Below, piece by piece: positions 6,839-15,118 of a stretch of DNA of 64,000 nucleotides. A program made the translations under genes and the position numbers. The notes beneath the pieces were generated by a model. That model saw only the letters and a program-made list of their open reading frames with translations. It did no database searches and was not told the DNA's origin. This DNA is from Oscillatoriophycideae cyanobacterium NC_groundwater_1537_Pr4_S-0.65um_50_18 (GTDB taxonomy: Bacteria > Cyanobacteriota > Cyanobacteriia > Elainellales > Elainellaceae), in contig JACQYI010000071.1 of assembly GCA_016208305.1 (NCBI GenBank), positions 186,001-250,000 of the forward strand, given 5' to 3'. The number at the start of each line of letters is the position of its first letter. Position 1 is the first letter of the stretch.

Positions 6839-8437
6839 CTAGGTGATGATCTGCCCTGACAACTGCTGGATTTTGATAATGACAAACTCGGCAGGCTTGA
6901 GCGGCGCAAAGCCCACGACAATATTGACAATGCCTGAATTAATATCGGTTTGAGTCGTCGTTTCTCGATCGCACTTCACCAGATAAGCTTCTCGCGGTGT
7001 TTTTCCCTGAAATGCGCCCTGACGAAATAGCGTGTTCATAAATGCACCCAGATTCAGCCGAATTTGCGCCCACAGCGGTTCGTCATTCGGTTCAAATACG
7101 ACCCACTGCGTTCCGCGATACAGACTTTCCTCGATGTAAAGCGCCAGCCTTCTCACCGGAATGTACTTCCATTCGGAGGCAAGGCGATCGTCTCCTTGCA
7201 GCGTTCTCGCACCCCAAACCACACGACCTGCCGCCGGAAAAGCCCGCAGGCAATTAATGCCCAAAGGATTCAACTCACCATTTTCAGCATCGTTCAACGG
7301 TACGTTAAGCTGCGGTACGCCCACCAGCGTCGCATCCAGACCTGCCGGAGCTTTCCAGACGCCGCGCTGCGTGTCGGTACGGGCAAAAATTCCGGCGATC
7401 GCCCCACACGGAGCAAAATCCTCTAGCTGATTGTCTCGTAAAGGGTTGGTCTGCTTCAGGCGCGGAAAGAAGATCGCGGCATGGTTGCTGCGGGTGCCGA
7501 CACTGCTGATACCCGCCTTGGCTGCATCTTTGCTGCTCCAGCTATTGGGCGGATCGACCAGAAGGAAAGCACGCTGCGCTTCGCAAAATTGTGCGGCCTC
7601 TCCCACCAGTTCGGGTTCAATATTGCCGCCCAGAACATGAGGGGGAATGCAAAGGAGATTAAACAGATCAGCTTTTTTGAGGGCATATAGCCCCTGTTTA
7701 TTGGTTTCTAAGCCAACGCCTGTGGTGAATTCTGCCCTCGTTAGGGCTGCTCCATCTGTGGCTACCAGATTCGCAGTCTCTACCTTAATACTCGTAACGT
7801 GGGGTGCAACATGGTCACTCCAAATATCCTCACCTGCGGCAGGGGCATCTTGTTTGTCGGGTCGCTGAGCGGGTAAGGCCACAGCAGGATCTTTTCGGAC
7901 TAAGCTTGATTCGTTCACCAACACATTGTCTACCTGGCGCGGATGCCCCACGGTGACAGACACATTGCGAAAGACTTCAGTTTGTCCGGTTCCGGTATCC
8001 CGAATCGTCAGGTTAAATAGGCTGTTTGCTGCTTCAGTCGGGGAGAGGGCGCGGGTGTCGTGATCGACTCTGGCCCGTAGCTTGTTGCCCCAAGTGCCAG
8101 GACTTGCCGCCACTAGCCCTAACGTCTGTGCTGTGCCGATGCTCAGCTTAGCGACACTGTTGGTGGCCGGAGGTTTGTGCAACCGCACCACGATCGCCTG
8201 ACTGCCCCCATTGAGATAAAAGTCTCGGACAGCATAGCCTAGCGAGCTTTCAAGCCATAATCCACCAAAGATGCGTTCAAAATCGCCGTAGCTATTAATT
8301 CCGATCGGTTCATTGACTGCACCGCGCAACGCCCGTCCGACAAAAGCTGTGATTGAGGTGGCAACGCCTGTAACAGTGCGAACACCGCTAGGAATCTCCT
8401 CAATATAAACACCTGGATAAGTGGGAGCGATCGGCAT
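6839..8437 (-). CDS. eCIS contractile sheath protein (Cis2, phage tail sheath family)
   Basis: The 532-residue length and motifs match tail sheath proteins of injection systems. The N-terminus reads TYPGVYIEEIPSGVRTVTGV, followed by ITAFVGRA and DFYLNGGSQAIVVR. The C-terminus carries the strand-exchange domain with RQGAFQGKTPREAYLVKCD and the terminal GFAPLKPAEFVIIKIQQ strand. Subunits polymerise around the tube and contract to fire it. A central insertion (residues about 180-270) has low similarity to short phage sheaths and may form a surface domain. The ribosome binding site AAGGAGAA lies 7 bases before the ATG. This is the first gene of the minus-strand unit, so the promoter should lie between 8438 and 9064. 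Confidence 0.94.
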   Translation of the reverse strand: MPIAPTYPGVYIEEIPSGVRTVTGVATSITAFVGRALRGAVNEPIGINSYGDFERIFGGLWLESSLGYAVRDFYLNGGSQAIVVRLHKPPATNSVAKLSIGTAQTLGLVAASPGTWGNKLRARVDHDTRALSPTEAANSLFNLTIRDTGTGQTEVFRNVSVTVGHPRQVDNVLVNESSLVRKDPAVALPAQRPDKQDAPAAGEDIWSDHVAPHVTSIKVETANLVATDGAALTRAEFTTGVGLETNKQGLYALKKADLFNLLCIPPHVLGGNIEPELVGEAAQFCEAQRAFLLVDPPNSWSSKDAAKAGISSVGTRSNHAAIFFPRLKQTNPLRDNQLEDFAPCGAIAGIFARTDTQRGVWKAPAGLDATLVGVPQLNVPLNDAENGELNPLGINCLRAFPAAGRVVWGARTLQGDDRLASEWKYIPVRRLALYIEESLYRGTQWVVFEPNDEPLWAQIRLNLGAFMNTLFRQGAFQGKTPREAYLVKCDRETTTQTDINSGIVNIVVGFAPLKPAEFVIIKIQQLSGQIIT

Positions 8438-9064
8438 CAGACGTTCTCCTTGTCGGTGACTATTTTGATAATTTTGGGGTGGCTGTAGCGGATAGGTAAG
8501 GGGATGAAACTGCGCCAGTCAAAGCACTTTCTTGCCGACTACCTTACCTCTAGAGAGAATGGGCAAAGAATAGGCAACCTGCCTCAGGTATCTGCTAAAA
8601 AACCTACTGCCAGCAAAAGCTGACAAACCTGAAGCTCATTGAATTAGGGTAAATTTGCCTGGGGCTGGCTTACTGGCTTGATTAAAGCTAATAAGATTGG
8701 GGCTGCAATACAGGGCTAATGCACGGCTCTAACATACGGCTCTAATGCTCGGCTGTACTGAAGTCGAGCAGCCGGAACGATCGCTGGGCTACAGATTAAG
8801 GCTACAGATTAAGGCTAAATAGCTCGGTGTCATAGACCATCTCATCCTGTACGGAAAACTACAGGAATAGGATGTCTCACTATCGATGAAATGAAGAGTG
8901 ACGATGGAGCACGAAGAAGAAAGCACCCCTATAGGGATCGGTAGATTTGACTATCCCTTTACAAGCTATCAAAGCAGTTGATCCGTAGAATTGCCCTAGT
9001 TTGTAAGACGATCGTTAGAAAAGATTACCTACCGTAACGAAAAAGACGGTTTTTCTTAATTCCG
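8438..9064. other. Non-coding leader upstream of the eCIS operon
   Basis: No open frame of coding character is visible. The stretch should hold the eCIS promoter on the minus strand. A TTGACT hexamer (complement of 8514-8519) is a possible -35 box, but no good -10 box stands at the right distance. Short direct repeats occur at 8790-8815 (ACAGATTAAGGCT twice), near several CGGCTCTAA/CGGCT copies at 8720-8755. About 600 bases is long for this window and allows for regulator sites or a small RNA, none of which I can identify. Confidence 0.5.
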
Positions 9065-9991
9065 CTATGGTTCCTGCTGTTCTTCTTCTAGCTTTTCTTC
9101 TTCTAACTCTTTTAAAACAATCTGGTGGCTTTTGGGTGGCAAATCCAGCGCGATCGCTCCCAAAAGTCCTTTGCGAAAATCATTTAGAATCTGGACGGAG
9201 GTGCGTTCTTTATTGCCTTGGTAGCGCTGCTCTGCCAGAACTTCCACAAAACTCTCCCCTGTAATCGTCGCCGGATCAAGACCATAGCGCGATCGCAGAG
9301 GTGCCTCAAACGCGATTTCGGGAGCTTGAGCTTGCAACAGCTTGAGGCGATCGACGAAGGCAGCCGCTACGCGCTGATTGTCATAGGCTGCTTCGCCAAT
9401 GTCGTCACAGATCGCCAGCTGCAAAGCAGCTTCTTGATCCTCCATGCGTGAGGGCAGCACGCCAGGTGCATCCAATAGCTCGAGCTGATCTGAGATTCGC
9501 ACCCACCGTAGCTGACGGGTAATACCCGGACGACGAGCGCTATTGACCACTTTGCGCTTCAGTAAGCGGTTAATCAGTGCCGATTTACCCACATTGGGAA
9601 ATCCAATGACCACCGCTCGCACAGGTCGGGGCAACATGCCGCGATCGCGTCTCCGCCGATTCATGCGATCGCCCGTATCTTTAGTGGCCTGCAACAGCAC
9701 AGATATTCCCTGCCCCTGATTTGCGTTGGTGAAATAAGGCAGTTCCCCTTGCGCCCGAAACCACTCTGTCCAGGATTGCTGCACTTGAGGCGGAATCATA
9801 TCCACCCGATTCAGCACCAGCACATGCTCTTTGCTGCCAATCCAGGTGGCAACCTGAGGATGGCGTGAGGAGAGAGGAATTCTGGCATCGCGTACCTCTA
9901 GAACAACATCAACTTTTTTAAGCTGTTCAATGAGCGATCGCTCGGCTTTGGCGATGTGACCGGGATACCACTGGATAGGAGGAGAAGTCAT
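9065..9991 (-). CDS. ylqF: Ribosome biogenesis GTPase YlqF/RbgA
   Basis: A circularly permuted GTPase of 308 residues. The G4 motif (NRVD, near residue 61) comes before the P-loop (GFPNVGKSALINRLL, near 134) and the G3 motif (DAPGVLP, near 178). This order defines the YlqF/RbgA/MTG1 family, which matures the large ribosomal subunit. The N-terminal IQWYPGHIAKAER is the family signature. The C-terminal ANTAR-like helical region is present and ends in a Glu-rich tail. No clear ribosome binding site precedes the ATG. Two 14-base tandem copies lie 30 bases upstream of the start. The gene stands alone. Confidence 0.94.
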   Translation of the reverse strand: MTSPPIQWYPGHIAKAERSLIEQLKKVDVVLEVRDARIPLSSRHPQVATWIGSKEHVLVLNRVDMIPPQVQQSWTEWFRAQGELPYFTNANQGQGISVLLQATKDTGDRMNRRRRDRGMLPRPVRAVVIGFPNVGKSALINRLLKRKVVNSARRPGITRQLRWVRISDQLELLDAPGVLPSRMEDQEAALQLAICDDIGEAAYDNQRVAAAFVDRLKLLQAQAPEIAFEAPLRSRYGLDPATITGESFVEVLAEQRYQGNKERTSVQILNDFRKGLLGAIALDLPPKSHQIVLKELEEEKLEEEQQEP

Positions 9992-10020
9992 GGGATGAGG
10001 GTGGATGGCTGAACCTCTAG

Positions 10021-10048
10021 TGTACTGATTAATCTGTACTGATTAATC
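10021..10048. repeat. 14-base tandem duplication upstream of ylqF
   Basis: The unit TGTACTGATTAATC occurs twice, exactly and end to end. Each unit contains the palindrome GATTAATC. The pair lies 30 bases before the ylqF start codon (minus strand), where a promoter or operator would be expected. No regulator can be named. Confidence 0.7.
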
Positions 10049-10083
10049 ATCCGCCATATCTCCCAGAGATCTATGCCAGAGGT

Positions 10084-10404
10084 TTATTCAATTAACTGCT
10101 TTTGATCTTGAGGCAGCAATTCCTCAAAACGATTCTTTGACCAAAATTCAGTAGAGTAGGCGATCGCTACAATTTCTGACAGCTTAATCAACCAAACGGT
10201 ACGGCCATAAGGCGCTTCGGTTTCTTCCTCAGATTCATGCTCAGGCACATGCAGATAAAGAATCTCGACGAATTCTTCATCTAAATAGACAGGAACGCCC
10301 GAAAATCGAGCATCCTTTATTTGCAAATAGACTTCAATCCCTTGCTGAAGGGCTTCTTCAAGTCGGCGGCTGATTAAATTGGGCGGATGGTGAATCTTAC
10401 GCAT
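10084..10404 (-). CDS. Conserved hypothetical protein, small beta-rich (106 aa)
   Basis: An acidic protein without signal or membrane segment. Strand-like stretches (GIEVYLQIKDARFSGVPVYLD, broken by EFVEILYLHVPE, then TVWLIKLSEIVAIAY) alternate with charged turns, suggesting a small barrel such as an SH3 or Sm-like fold. That is inference, and I recognise no family. The start MRKIHHPPNLISRRLEEALQQG looks natural and is preceded by a run containing AAAGGGGGA on the minus strand, a good ribosome binding site. It has its own upstream region, is separated from ylqF by about 90 bases, and may be cotranscribed with it. Confidence 0.72.
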   Translation of the reverse strand: MRKIHHPPNLISRRLEEALQQGIEVYLQIKDARFSGVPVYLDEEFVEILYLHVPEHESEEETEAPYGRTVWLIKLSEIVAIAYSTEFWSKNRFEELLPQDQKQLIE

Positions 10405-10921
10405 GACATCCCCCTTTAATGGTTGAATGGATTGCTAATCAAAATTACAACGTTGCTAGGGTTGAATTGGATGGCTTTTACAAGTGGACTGTTTGTTGAC
10501 TGTTTGTTTTAGAGTAAGGTTGTTTTAGAGTAAGGCGCAGGCAGTACCCCTGCCAGAAAATAAGCAACCTTTCTAGAACATACCCAGAATTCAGATATTA
10601 ATCAAAATCATAGCCGCTTAAAATCAGCCTTTACTTATACTACATTGTAGTACGAAGTATTTCGGAATCTGACGCGCTGAAAAACGCATCCCATAGATCC
10701 TTACTTCAGAGAAATGTTCTGGAGCAATGCGAACCGTGCGTTCCTCCAGAGTTAACATTCAAGAAACGTAGGCATGTTGCTTAAGTACCCTATAAACTGT
10801 GGCAATCCTATTTGCAGTCAGCATCAGTCGATCGCAAATTAGGGTGTTGTGGCGCGCTCCGCGCGCCACAACACCCTAAAAGCTGGATTTCAGAAAAAAT
10901 AGGAGAGCTTAAGGCAGACTA
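10405..10921. other. Non-coding stretch with short repeats and palindromes
   Basis: No gene is apparent in these 517 bases. They hold a direct repeat GTTTTAGAGTAAGG twice (about 10504-10535), an odd-centred palindrome TACTACATTGTAGTA at 10638-10652 that could be a repressor site, and the large hairpin at 10839-10879 listed separately. Confidence 0.6.
10839..10879. terminator. 19-bp perfect hairpin, GCGC-tipped family
   Basis: Arms TTAGGGTGTTGTGGCGCGC and its exact complement are separated by the three bases TCC. It lies 42 bases beyond the stop of the minus-strand gene 10922-11434, where a terminator would be. There is no long T run after it, so termination is inferred from the stem alone. 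It closely matches the hairpin at 40657-40688, with one compensatory pair change. Confidence 0.75.
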
Positions 10922-11434
10922 TTAGTTCAGTTCTCCAGACTGACGAATCAACTCTGTAGAAAACTTGGCTGCATTCTCATGCGCCTCTAGATACTCTTTG
11001 CCTCCCAACATTACATCGCCATAGTAAGCGTAGGGCGTTGCGCCATAGATGGGTAATGGATCATCTTCGGGATAGTCTTCCTTCGCTTCTTCAACCATTG
11101 CCTTGAGCTGTTTTACCTTAATTCGCTGAGCCGGAAAGTAATGAAGCTGCGTAGGTGCGCTTCCTAAATAAGGAAAAGTTGGATCGACAATGCGATCGCC
11201 CATTTCGAGCCAAGCATGCTCTATGGGCGCATAGGGCTTGTCTGCAATGACCAAAAAGCCTTGGACATAACTTACGCCTTCAGTGGCTAAGGCTGCTCGG
11301 TAAGCGTTATCAAAGGGTGACTTTGCCTTGCTTTTAATCTGTTTGGCAATTTCTTGGGAAAGTGTTTCATCCAGCAATGGATTCATAATTATGGGGTTGA
11401 GATTTGCTGGGTCTCTGGTAGGAGCCTCTATCAT
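10922..11434 (-). CDS. Transglutaminase-like fold hypothetical protein, probably without catalytic Cys
   Basis: 170 residues. The middle reads YVQGFLVIADKPYAPIEHAWL followed by DRIVDPTFPYLG. The pattern 'xVxGxx...HAWxxx...VDPTF' is seen in small transglutaminase-like proteins, where His and Asp belong to the catalytic triad. The Cys normally found just before (in an NCYxNA-like helix) is absent here: the helix reads NAYRAAL. It may therefore be a structural relative rather than an enzyme. The fold assignment is inference. The ATG at 11434 lacks a ribosome binding site, and an ATG at 11386 (MNPLLDETLSQEIA) is an equally possible start. A large hairpin follows the stop. Confidence 0.62.
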   Translation of the reverse strand: MIEAPTRDPANLNPIIMNPLLDETLSQEIAKQIKSKAKSPFDNAYRAALATEGVSYVQGFLVIADKPYAPIEHAWLEMGDRIVDPTFPYLGSAPTQLHYFPAQRIKVKQLKAMVEEAKEDYPEDDPLPIYGATPYAYYGDVMLGGKEYLEAHENAAKFSTELIRQSGELN

Positions 11435-11547
11435 AGTGTACAGAAATGGGAGGTTTCAGGAACCCGCAAAACCCTAAGACTTGCGGCAGGTTTTGCCAAG
11501 GTGCTTCAGCCACAGAGTCTATTCTTATGGGGGATAACTACAAGAAT

Positions 11548-12076
11548 ATGATTGCACTGAAGTTCAAAGCCTACGGAAAAGCTCACCAGTTCAGCGCAAT
11601 TGATGAAGCGTTGAGAACCATTCAGTTCATTCGCAACAAAGCTCTCAGTCTTTAGATGGATGGACTAGGCAAAACTCAATATGACCTCAACAAATACTGC
11701 GCTGCACTAGCCAAAGAATTCTCGTTTGCCGATGACCTCAACAGCATGGAGCGTCAATCATTGTCTGGCTAAGTCGATTAACGGCGCATCCTGGTATCAG
11801 TTCCGAGTCTGGCTAGAATACTTTGGCAAGGTGGTTGGTAAAATCACCCCTGCTGTTCCCGCCGCAGGAACATGCCAAGCATGCTCTCAATATGGCACTG
11901 TGGTTAAACAGTCTCTCAGCACCCGCACGCACATTTATTGGTGCGGCTGTGTGCCAGACCGTGACCACAATGCTGCGAGAAACAATCCTGAGTCGAGGAT
12001 TAGGTACGATAGGGCATACCGCAACCTTCATGCAAGTGAGCAACCCTTGAGGAGAATCGACCTCTACTTGGGTTAG
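11548..12076 (+). pseudogene. tnpB: Degenerate IS200/IS605-family tnpB (OrfB) remnant
   Basis: The frame opens with MIALKFKAYGKAHQFSAIDEAL and RTIQFIRNKAL, typical of the TnpB N-terminus. It hits a stop at 11653-11655, then continues in frame with MDGLGKTQYDLNKYCAALAK and FADDLNSMERQS. The reading frame then shifts, and the text jumps straight to the C-terminal part: TCQACSQYG and YWCGC (the zinc ribbon) and DRDHNAARN (last RuvC motif). About 200 central residues, including most RuvC motifs, are missing. The element is therefore dead: a stop, a frameshift and a large deletion. No tnpA is present. An IS-type end hairpin lies at 12116-12138. Confidence 0.85.
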
Positions 12077-12115
12077 AGCAATCCTGCCTCAGCAAGCTGG
12101 CTCGTAGATTAAAAA

Positions 12116-12138
12116 TCCCACTGACTGAAGCTGTGGGA
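12116..12138 (+). mobile_element. Right-end hairpin of the IS200/IS605 remnant
   Basis: TCCCAC, an 11-base loop, then GTGGGA, followed by GTGTCACA. This matches the usual right end of cyanobacterial IS605-type elements (TCCCACxGACTxxAGCTGTGGGAGTGTCA). It marks the 3' limit of the tnpB remnant near 12145. The left end is not recognisable. Confidence 0.65.
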
Positions 12139-12184
12139 GTGTCACATGGTTTACCCAGGATATATTGGCTAGGAGCATGGACAG

Positions 12185-12451
12185 ATGAAAGCCGCAAAGG
12201 CACTAGTTTACCTAGAAGGCTCTATAGGAATGGAAATGGTGACAGTTGAGTTTAGATGCTGGGAACAACTCTATGCCGTCATTCAATCGATTCAGTATGC
12301 CAATCCGTCTAAAAAGGTAGGACTGGAAGAGGTGATTGATCCAATCCCTCATAATTTCCCAATCTTTGAATGGCAAATCTCCGCTTTTCATCGGTTGTCA
12401 GCGCGATCGCTTTATCCATTAGCGAAGCCTCGACCTCTAATCATTCGATAG
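12185..12451 (+). CDS. Doubtful small hypothetical protein (88 aa or 77 aa)
   Basis: The open frame directly follows the IS remnant. The 88-residue translation (or a shorter one from an internal ATG at 12230 or 12236) has mixed, protein-like composition (FRCWEQLYAVIQSIQYANP, EVIDPIPHNFPIFEWQI) but no domain, signal or membrane segment that I recognise. No convincing ribosome binding site is seen. It may be a fragment of a larger gene broken by the insertion sequence. Low confidence. Confidence 0.3.
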   Translation: MKAAKALVYLEGSIGMEMVTVEFRCWEQLYAVIQSIQYANPSKKVGLEEVIDPIPHNFPIFEWQISAFHRLSARSLYPLAKPRPLIIR

Positions 12452-12704
12452 CGAGTCATTTGGCAGCAAATATTACAAAACCATAGGATTACCTGAGCCG
12501 TTGCTAACTCTGTTGATTACTCTAGAGTAAGAAAACCAAGCCCATACTTGAACCTTTATCTAGCCAAGTCTGGCTCAGATATTTCTAAAGGACAGCCTTA
12601 GATGGTCACTAATTGCGGTTGTGATTCAAATTGCGATTGAAATGTATCCATTTTATGGACTCAAGAGTAGAATGGGTAGTGAATATATCGTTGGTGAGAT
12701 AAAC

Positions 12705-13253
12705 ATGGCTGTAGCAACTGGCAGACGACCTAAAGCAATTAGTGTTTCAAAGCAGGCAGTGGATCAAGCAGGTGCTCTATTGGGTCAACTGCCAGAGAAG
12801 CCCAAGGAAAACTTGTCTCTCCGAGACGCCATTGACCAACTCCAAGAAGAGATCAAAGAAGCTTTGTCCAAAGGTTATACCTACATTGATGTTGCAGGTT
12901 TGTTAGCAAACAAAGACATTTTGATTAGCCCTGCAACCCTAAAACGCTATGTTTCTATGGGTCGGGGTAGAGCAGCTCAGGCACGCAAAGAAGCTGCCAA
13001 AACGCCACGCCGCTCTCGCAAGACTGCAACCGAAGTGAGCGAAACTCCTGAAGCCCCCGTTGAGACCCCTGCTGCTGCGTCAGCCCCTACAGGTCAGCGC
13101 AAACGCCGCTCTAGCGCCAAAGCGATCGAAGAACCCGTTGCAGAGGCTCCAAAAGCTCAAACAAAAACGACAGGTCGGCGGCGCAGTGCAGCCAAAACAA
13201 CTTCTACGCCAACCTCTACTTCTGGGAGAGGCCGTAAGAAGGCAGGAGCTTAA
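12705..13253 (+). CDS. Basic DNA-binding-like protein: helical HTH-like core plus histone-H1-like tail
   Basis: I take the ATG at 12705 (182 residues), since the upstream extension lacks conserved character. Residues about 20-75 are helical and include SKGYTYIDVAGLLANKDILI and SPATLKRYVSMGRGRA, a helix-turn-helix-like pattern resembling the 'ISPATLKRYL' motif of small plasmid or mobile-element proteins. Residues 80-182 are Lys/Arg/Ala/Pro/Thr-rich (RRSRKTATE, GQRKRRSSAKA, TGRRRSAAKTT, GRGRKKAGA), like histone H1 tails. The simplest reading is a nucleoid-associated or other DNA-binding protein, which is inference. It lies next to an IS remnant and upstream of a GCGC-tipped hairpin. Confidence 0.68.
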   Translation: MAVATGRRPKAISVSKQAVDQAGALLGQLPEKPKENLSLRDAIDQLQEEIKEALSKGYTYIDVAGLLANKDILISPATLKRYVSMGRGRAAQARKEAAKTPRRSRKTATEVSETPEAPVETPAAASAPTGQRKRRSSAKAIEEPVAEAPKAQTKTTGRRRSAAKTTSTPTSTSGRGRKKAGA

Positions 13254-13405
13254 GGGCTGCCATGCGCTGTCGTGACCTGAGCAGACTAACGTGGCGTTGA
13301 GCTAGAACTAGGATTTTTAAGCTACGCGTTTGTGATTCAGGTTTGGGCAAGACTCTTTCCGGCGATCGCAAATTCAGGCGATCGCAAAGTTCAATATTTC
13401 TATGG

Positions 13406-13458
13406 CTAAAAGCCTGGTTTTGGTGGCGCAGAGCACAGTGCCAAAATCAGGCTTTTAG
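13406..13458. terminator. Imperfect 20-bp hairpin with GCGCAGAGC tip
   Basis: Arm CTAAAAGCCTGGTTTTGGTG pairs with TGCCAAAATCAGGCTTTTAG, allowing one wobble and one mismatch. The tip GGCGCAGAGCAC contains the motif shared by the other hairpins of this window. It lies 150 bases after the stop of the plus-strand gene 12705-13253 and on the far side of the minus-strand gene 13630-14988, so it could serve both. Confidence 0.6.
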
Positions 13459-13629
13459 TCGTTGGGAAGGGGAATTCGATCAGTGCGATGTTTGGGAGGG
13501 GTGGGTTTCGCTTAATTGGCGATCGGTTGAGCTTAGCAAGGTTCCCACGTTGGCACAGGCTATGTCCTATGCAAGTGCCGTCGCAAGTTTTGGGTTGTAC
13601 CGGATGCAGCACAACCCTCAGCCAGCGAG

Positions 13630-14988
13630 TTATGTACTTGGAGTAACAGATAGCCTCAGTGCCCTTTCAAAATATTGCTGATAGAGCTTGCAGCTAATGG
13701 TTCCCTGAAAATTTTCTACTCGAATCAATCCCATGCTCTGTAACCTGAAAGCAAATAATGGATCTAGATCGATCGGTTCGAGAGACTGAGTCATCTTCTT
13801 CAAAACCCCTAGCAGTTCGGGATAAAGCTGGAGTTGCGCAAACTGCTGTCGAAGGTGAGCGCTAAAAATGCCGTCAGATGCGATCGCCTGCTGCGATAGC
13901 TGCTCTAAAGCAATTTCCTTAGTGCTGATGTGATAGAGCGCCAACTGTGTCAGGTAAGGATTTCCTCCCAGCAGTTGGGTCAGCTGCTCAGCATAAATTT
14001 CAGCTGGCCCTATCCCATACCGATGCACTAAATCCAGCACTTGCTCTTGAGTAAAAGCAGAAAGTTCAACAGACAACCCCACATTAAAAGGAGACTGGTT
14101 GAAGTCTAGGGGCAAATAAATTTCGTTTGAGTAAACGACAATCAGCCGCAGCTGCTGCCAGATGTTGCTATTGCCGTAGCGGGCTTTTTCATACCAGGCG
14201 CGCAGCATACCAAAAAAGTCGCTGGCAATCTCTGGATAGTGAAATAACACATCTGCTCCGTCTAGCGCGAGTATCAAAGGAGCGTTAATCTCAGGCAGCA
14301 AATAGCTCTCAAAGTAGCGCGTGCAGTTGTAGCTGCTGCCAAAGATAGTATCCCAGTAGTCATCAACCCGATTAGAGATCTGAAGGTTTTGAGTAATAAC
14401 AGCACAAAACCAGCGAAGAAATCGATCGAGGTTGGCCAACACCATTGAATCGGCAAGATGCAGGCTTAAAATAGTTCCGGGGAGTTCTTTATCTCGTACC
14501 CAGGCGAGAGTCCGGGTCATGAGCGAAGTTTTACCAAACTGATGAGGCGCTCTAATCCGAATGAATGCCCCAGGCTGCAAAATCTCTTCACACACCTGTT
14601 GCTCAATGGGAGAGCGATCGATATACAAGCTTGAGTCTAGGGAGAGCTGACCTTGCAGGGGCTTGCGCAAAAGGCTCTGAGCGATTGCATCAGAGTCAAG
14701 GCTAATATAGTCACTCGCATTGAGACTCAGCTGAAGGGCATTGAAATAAAGCTCTAATGTTTGGCGATCGACAGCTAGCCGCTTACGTCGTACTTTGGTG
14801 ATCGTGTTAGGGCTGAGATCGATTAACTCTCCCAACTGCTCTAGTGTGTAAGGCTTTCCAGAGTTAGTTTGCTCAGCTAGACGTTGCTCGGCTGCTTGCA
14901 GCCTCTGCCATCCTCTTGGGCTGAGGATGACTCCTCGTTTGCGTCGCTGTGATTGCAATTGCTGAACGACCTCTAATTGTTGAACCAT
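13630..14988 (-). CDS. AAA-like ATPase with vMAP-type N-terminal domain
   Basis: 452 residues. Residues 1-115 form a helical domain with an HTH-like turn (YTLEQLGELIDLSPNTITKVRR), typical of the vWA-MoxR-associated protein N-terminus in cyanobacteria. Residues about 120-420 are an AAA-like (AAA_35/nSTAND) ATPase: SSLYIDRSPIEQQVCEEIL, a P-loop variant RAPHQFGKTSLMTR near 147-160, and a Walker-B-like strand LILALDGADVLF near 237. A winged-helix end (LGLIRVENFQGTISCKLYQQYF in part) follows. No effector domain (TIR, caspase, WD40) is fused, unlike many relatives, so a partner in trans is possible. Such proteins are linked to ternary conflict systems, but function here is unknown. It starts 15 bases from the end of a plus-strand shadow frame. 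Confidence 0.8.
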   Translation of the reverse strand: MVQQLEVVQQLQSQRRKRGVILSPRGWQRLQAAEQRLAEQTNSGKPYTLEQLGELIDLSPNTITKVRRKRLAVDRQTLELYFNALQLSLNASDYISLDSDAIAQSLLRKPLQGQLSLDSSLYIDRSPIEQQVCEEILQPGAFIRIRAPHQFGKTSLMTRTLAWVRDKELPGTILSLHLADSMVLANLDRFLRWFCAVITQNLQISNRVDDYWDTIFGSSYNCTRYFESYLLPEINAPLILALDGADVLFHYPEIASDFFGMLRAWYEKARYGNSNIWQQLRLIVVYSNEIYLPLDFNQSPFNVGLSVELSAFTQEQVLDLVHRYGIGPAEIYAEQLTQLLGGNPYLTQLALYHISTKEIALEQLSQQAIASDGIFSAHLRQQFAQLQLYPELLGVLKKMTQSLEPIDLDPLFAFRLQSMGLIRVENFQGTISCKLYQQYFERALRLSVTPST

Positions 14989-15118
14989 GAGATGTAAAAG
15001 TTGGGTAAACCCAACCGATTATGTAGAACTTGGGATGAATCGCGATGAAGACTCCGCCAGCTCAAGCCTGTTGCCCAAGGAAGCGGTGTCTTCTATGTTC
15101 CAAGTGAGTAAGGGCTTA

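Noticed and set aside
1-8437. Prophage or R-type tailocin instead of an eCIS
   Set aside because: DUF4255, the AAA+ ATPase and DUF4157 are hallmarks of eCIS; no integrase, lysis, terminase, portal or capsid genes are seen.
13343-13681. 112-codon plus-strand frame overlapping the AAA gene end
   Set aside because: It runs through the hairpin at 13406-13458 and into the minus-strand gene; the minus-strand product is recognisable while this one is not.
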